A DNA stretch of 64,000 nt, taken from JAFLBI01 sp964616465 (GTDB lineage Bacteria; Bacteroidota; Bacteroidia; Chitinophagales; Chitinophagaceae). Shown in pieces: positions 62,253-64,000 of the stretch. The position numbers and the translations under genes were made by a program. The notes under the pieces are model-generated. The model was not told the origin of the DNA, searched no databases, and saw nothing but the letters and a program-made list of their open reading frames with translations. How positions within the stretch are numbered: position 1 is the stretch's first letter; the number at the start of each line of letters is the position of its first letter. The stretch lies in assembly GCA_964616465.1 (NCBI GenBank), contig CAZTTO010000009.1, positions 62,001-126,000 of the forward strand. Reading direction: 5' to 3'.

Positions 62253-62862
62253 GTACTTGAATAGAAAGAATGTTCCAAAATCTTGGTGTGTGGTTGTTCT
62301 CTATCAAGTGAACCAGTTCGTGGGCTACTAAATATTCCAGTACATACATTGGTGCTTTAATTATTCGCCAATTGAAAATGATGTTGTTGGCCGGTGTGCA
62401 GGAACCCCATCTGTATTTCATTTCTGAGGTTTTGAACTGATTGTAATGCACACCCAAACTCTTGGCATATTTGGTAGCTAAGGGTTCAATCTTAATCAAA
62501 GCTTGTTTCAAATACCATTTCTTAAATAGTTCATTTGCCTTGGGCTGATTAACTTTTGAAATTTTGAAGCGTTGGTCAAACTCAATACCGTCAAATTCTT
62601 CATCTACTACAAGCAACTGATAGTTTTTCCCTAAGTACATCAAGGTTTCTCCACTTACAAACTCTTTGCTTTCCGAAACCAAAGGATATTTCTGTGCGTG
62701 GTTCAGCTTCTCTTTTATCCATTGCCTTTTGGACTGAACTATTTTATCAATCTTCTCAGGTGTAAGGTAATGCGGAGCACGGACTATAATACTCCTGTCC
62801 CTTTCAACCGATATGTTGAGGGTTTTGCGATTGGAATATTTTATCTGATACTCTATTACCAT
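62188..62862 (-). CDS. YgjP-like (DUF45) metallopeptidase
   Basis: 224 aa. Zinc motif HELVH at residues 181-185 with a third ligand His191 (NNHTPRFW), plus the family segment MKYRWGSCTPANNIIFNWR. YgjP/SprT-like peptidases often ride with type I restriction genes, as here. ATG 62862 overlaps the hsdR stop by one base (TAATG). Catalytic residues intact; native substrate unknown. Confidence 0.9.
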   Translation of the reverse strand: MVIEYQIKYSNRKTLNISVERDRSIIVRAPHYLTPEKIDKIVQSKRQWIKEKLNHAQKYPLVSESKEFVSGETLMYLGKNYQLLVVDEEFDGIEFDQRFKISKVNQPKANELFKKWYLKQALIKIEPLATKYAKSLGVHYNQFKTSEMKYRWGSCTPANNIIFNWRIIKAPMYVLEYLVAHELVHLIENNHTPRFWNILSIQVPNYEKAKNWLKKNGQLLELDF

Positions 62863-64000
62863 TATTCGTTCACTATTTTGAAATGATTGGTTTTGGCTAA
62901 TTCCATTATTCTCGAAATGATTTCATTTCGTTTGATGATGATATTTGGCAAATCTTTGAACTCAGGCGATAAAAGCAATTTCTGTAATTCAGCTTTCAAT
63001 TTCAATTGGGCTGGTGTACTGTCCCAAAAGCCTGTGAGTTTTATTTCGGTGGCTACCAAGTTGAAAATGTGCTGTGTAAGGTTCACATTGCGAGCAATTT
63101 CATCTTCGGTCAAATCCCTATTGTCGAATAGTTCGGCTTTGAAGATTCGGAAGAACGGCATTTGTTTTTTGCGGTCTAAACCATAGGTTTCTTCTTTTTC
63201 CCTGTTTCTGATTTTCTCCCGAAGTTTTTCCAACTCTTCATAAATCAGTTTCCAGTTGCCTTTGAAGTTTTGCAGAATTTCTTCCAATGCCTTGGCGAAT
63301 GAAGCGAACAACTCCGGGTCTTCGTCAATGTTCAGGTCAATGAAGTGGCGAATGGCGTGTTCTACTTCGGCTGCTTTGGTTTTTTCCCGCTTTTTGGTGG
63401 CGACTACTTTGTTGAAAAAGTCGTCTGCAATTATGGAAATAGGAGCAACTTGTTGCTCTATCCCTTTGGAGATTAAAAACTCGTCTGCAATGGCTCTCAA
63501 TTTGGGCGGAATGCCTTTCATACTGAAACGGCCATCACGGAAATGTTTATTTGCCAATGCATTGATTTCTGTAAAGGCTTTCCAGTCGTTGAAAAACTCC
63601 AGGGCTTCTTTGCGGGGCAAAACGGTATTGAAACAGCTTGTCAATGTGTTGTATAGCTTGATGTACTCAAAGCGAATGTCTTCATCATAAAAAACATCAA
63701 AGAATGCATCTGAATCGGAAAGGTCTTCCAGCCCATACACTTTCAGGAAGTTCCAAATGTCTTGGTGGGCTTTTATCAACTCGTTGAGTTCGGCATCATC
63801 ATCTGAAATGCAATCCACAATTTCCTGCAATTCTTTTTCGGCATATACGTCCAATGCCCGTTTGAGGTGATGACCCACACCCACATAGTCCACCACAAAG
63901 CCTTTGTCTTTGCCTTCGGGTCCTACTCGGTTTACCCTTGCAATGGTTTGCAACAGGTTGTGTGCTACAATCACCCTATCCAAATACAGTACTTGCTCTA
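62862..64000 (-). CDS. hsdR: Type I restriction endonuclease subunit R, C-terminal part
   Basis: Partial; continues beyond the right edge. The first residues in the window (VLYLDRVIVAHNLLQTIARVNR) are the end of the helicase core (QxxxRxxR motif VI), followed by the long helical HsdR C-terminal domain (FSMKGIPPKLRAIADEF, EIARNVNLTQHIFNLV, LKLTGFW...). HsdM and HsdS should be upstream, outside. The DNA here is more GC-rich than the 60.9-62.2 kb region. Coupled to the YgjP-like gene. Confidence 0.9.
   Translation of the reverse strand, partial: EQVLYLDRVIVAHNLLQTIARVNRVGPEGKDKGFVVDYVGVGHHLKRALDVYAEKELQEIVDCISDDDAELNELIKAHQDIWNFLKVYGLEDLSDSDAFFDVFYDEDIRFEYIKLYNTLTSCFNTVLPRKEALEFFNDWKAFTEINALANKHFRDGRFSMKGIPPKLRAIADEFLISKGIEQQVAPISIIADDFFNKVVATKKREKTKAAEVEHAIRHFIDLNIDEDPELFASFAKALEEILQNFKGNWKLIYEELEKLREKIRNREKEETYGLDRKKQMPFFRIFKAELFDNRDLTEDEIARNVNLTQHIFNLVATEIKLTGFWDSTPAQLKLKAELQKLLLSPEFKDLPNIIIKRNEIISRIMELAKTNHFKIVNE

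Noticed and set aside
1..64000. CRISPR arrays
   Set aside because: No evenly spaced direct repeats of 24-40 nt were seen.

Overview
This is a low-GC chromosomal segment from a member of the Bacteroidota. It carries gldKLMN (gliding and type IX secretion), TonB-dependent receptors with carboxypeptidase-like N-terminal domains, DUF4271 next to hemD, and many promoters with the Bacteroidota -7 box TAnnTTTG. Gene content and style suggest the Chitinophagaceae or a relative; this is inference, because no rRNA gene is present.

Positions 1-57340 look like ordinary chromosome. On the minus strand, 1-4098 holds the start of nadE, argC, argG, an acetyltransferase and a membrane protein. The arg genes are preceded by a short upstream reading frame ending in an Arg-rich run next to a stem-loop, a possible arginine attenuator. 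The plus-strand block 4160-7888 holds rsmA, a 2-hydroxyacid dehydrogenase, pdxA and an aldose epimerase. The minus block 7894-15342 holds a LolA-like protein, an ABC-2 transporter, a winged-helix regulator with two membrane proteins, and a TonB receptor. A DUF4197 gene and the split ATP synthase operon atpBEFHA follow (15491-20449). Then come an ABC exporter and divergent rel, purA, an acidic protein, pabB, a second ABC exporter, an ECF sigma factor with its partner gene, a lipoprotein and uvrC (to 34675). gldKLMN, hemD, DUF4271, hemW, gpsA, an efflux adaptor with a TolC-like protein, and an amino-acid permease with a PLP lyase fill 34840-50995. A cobalamin riboswitch then precedes btuB, cobT, a thiamine-binding-like gene, cobS and cobC (51090-56053), followed by marC, DUF2752 and TM2 genes.

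At 57372 a tRNA-Arg(CCG) gene marks the start of an accessory island that runs off the right edge. A large serine recombinase points toward the tRNA and its reading frame runs antisense through it. Next come a tiny ORF, a MerR-like regulator with a dyad overlapping its own promoter, a divergent zinc-ribbon protein with a small membrane protein, an AT-rich spacer, a broken IS3-family remnant, a YgjP-like metallopeptidase, and the C-terminal part of a type I restriction HsdR in visibly more GC-rich DNA.

The best candidates for undescribed biology are the Arg-codon leader at 3282-3353, the start-codon hairpin that follows the cobalamin riboswitch, the recurring placement of -7 boxes a few bases from start codons (leaderless mRNAs), the tRNA-embedded recombinase terminus, and the thiamine-binding-like gene inside the cobalamin operon.
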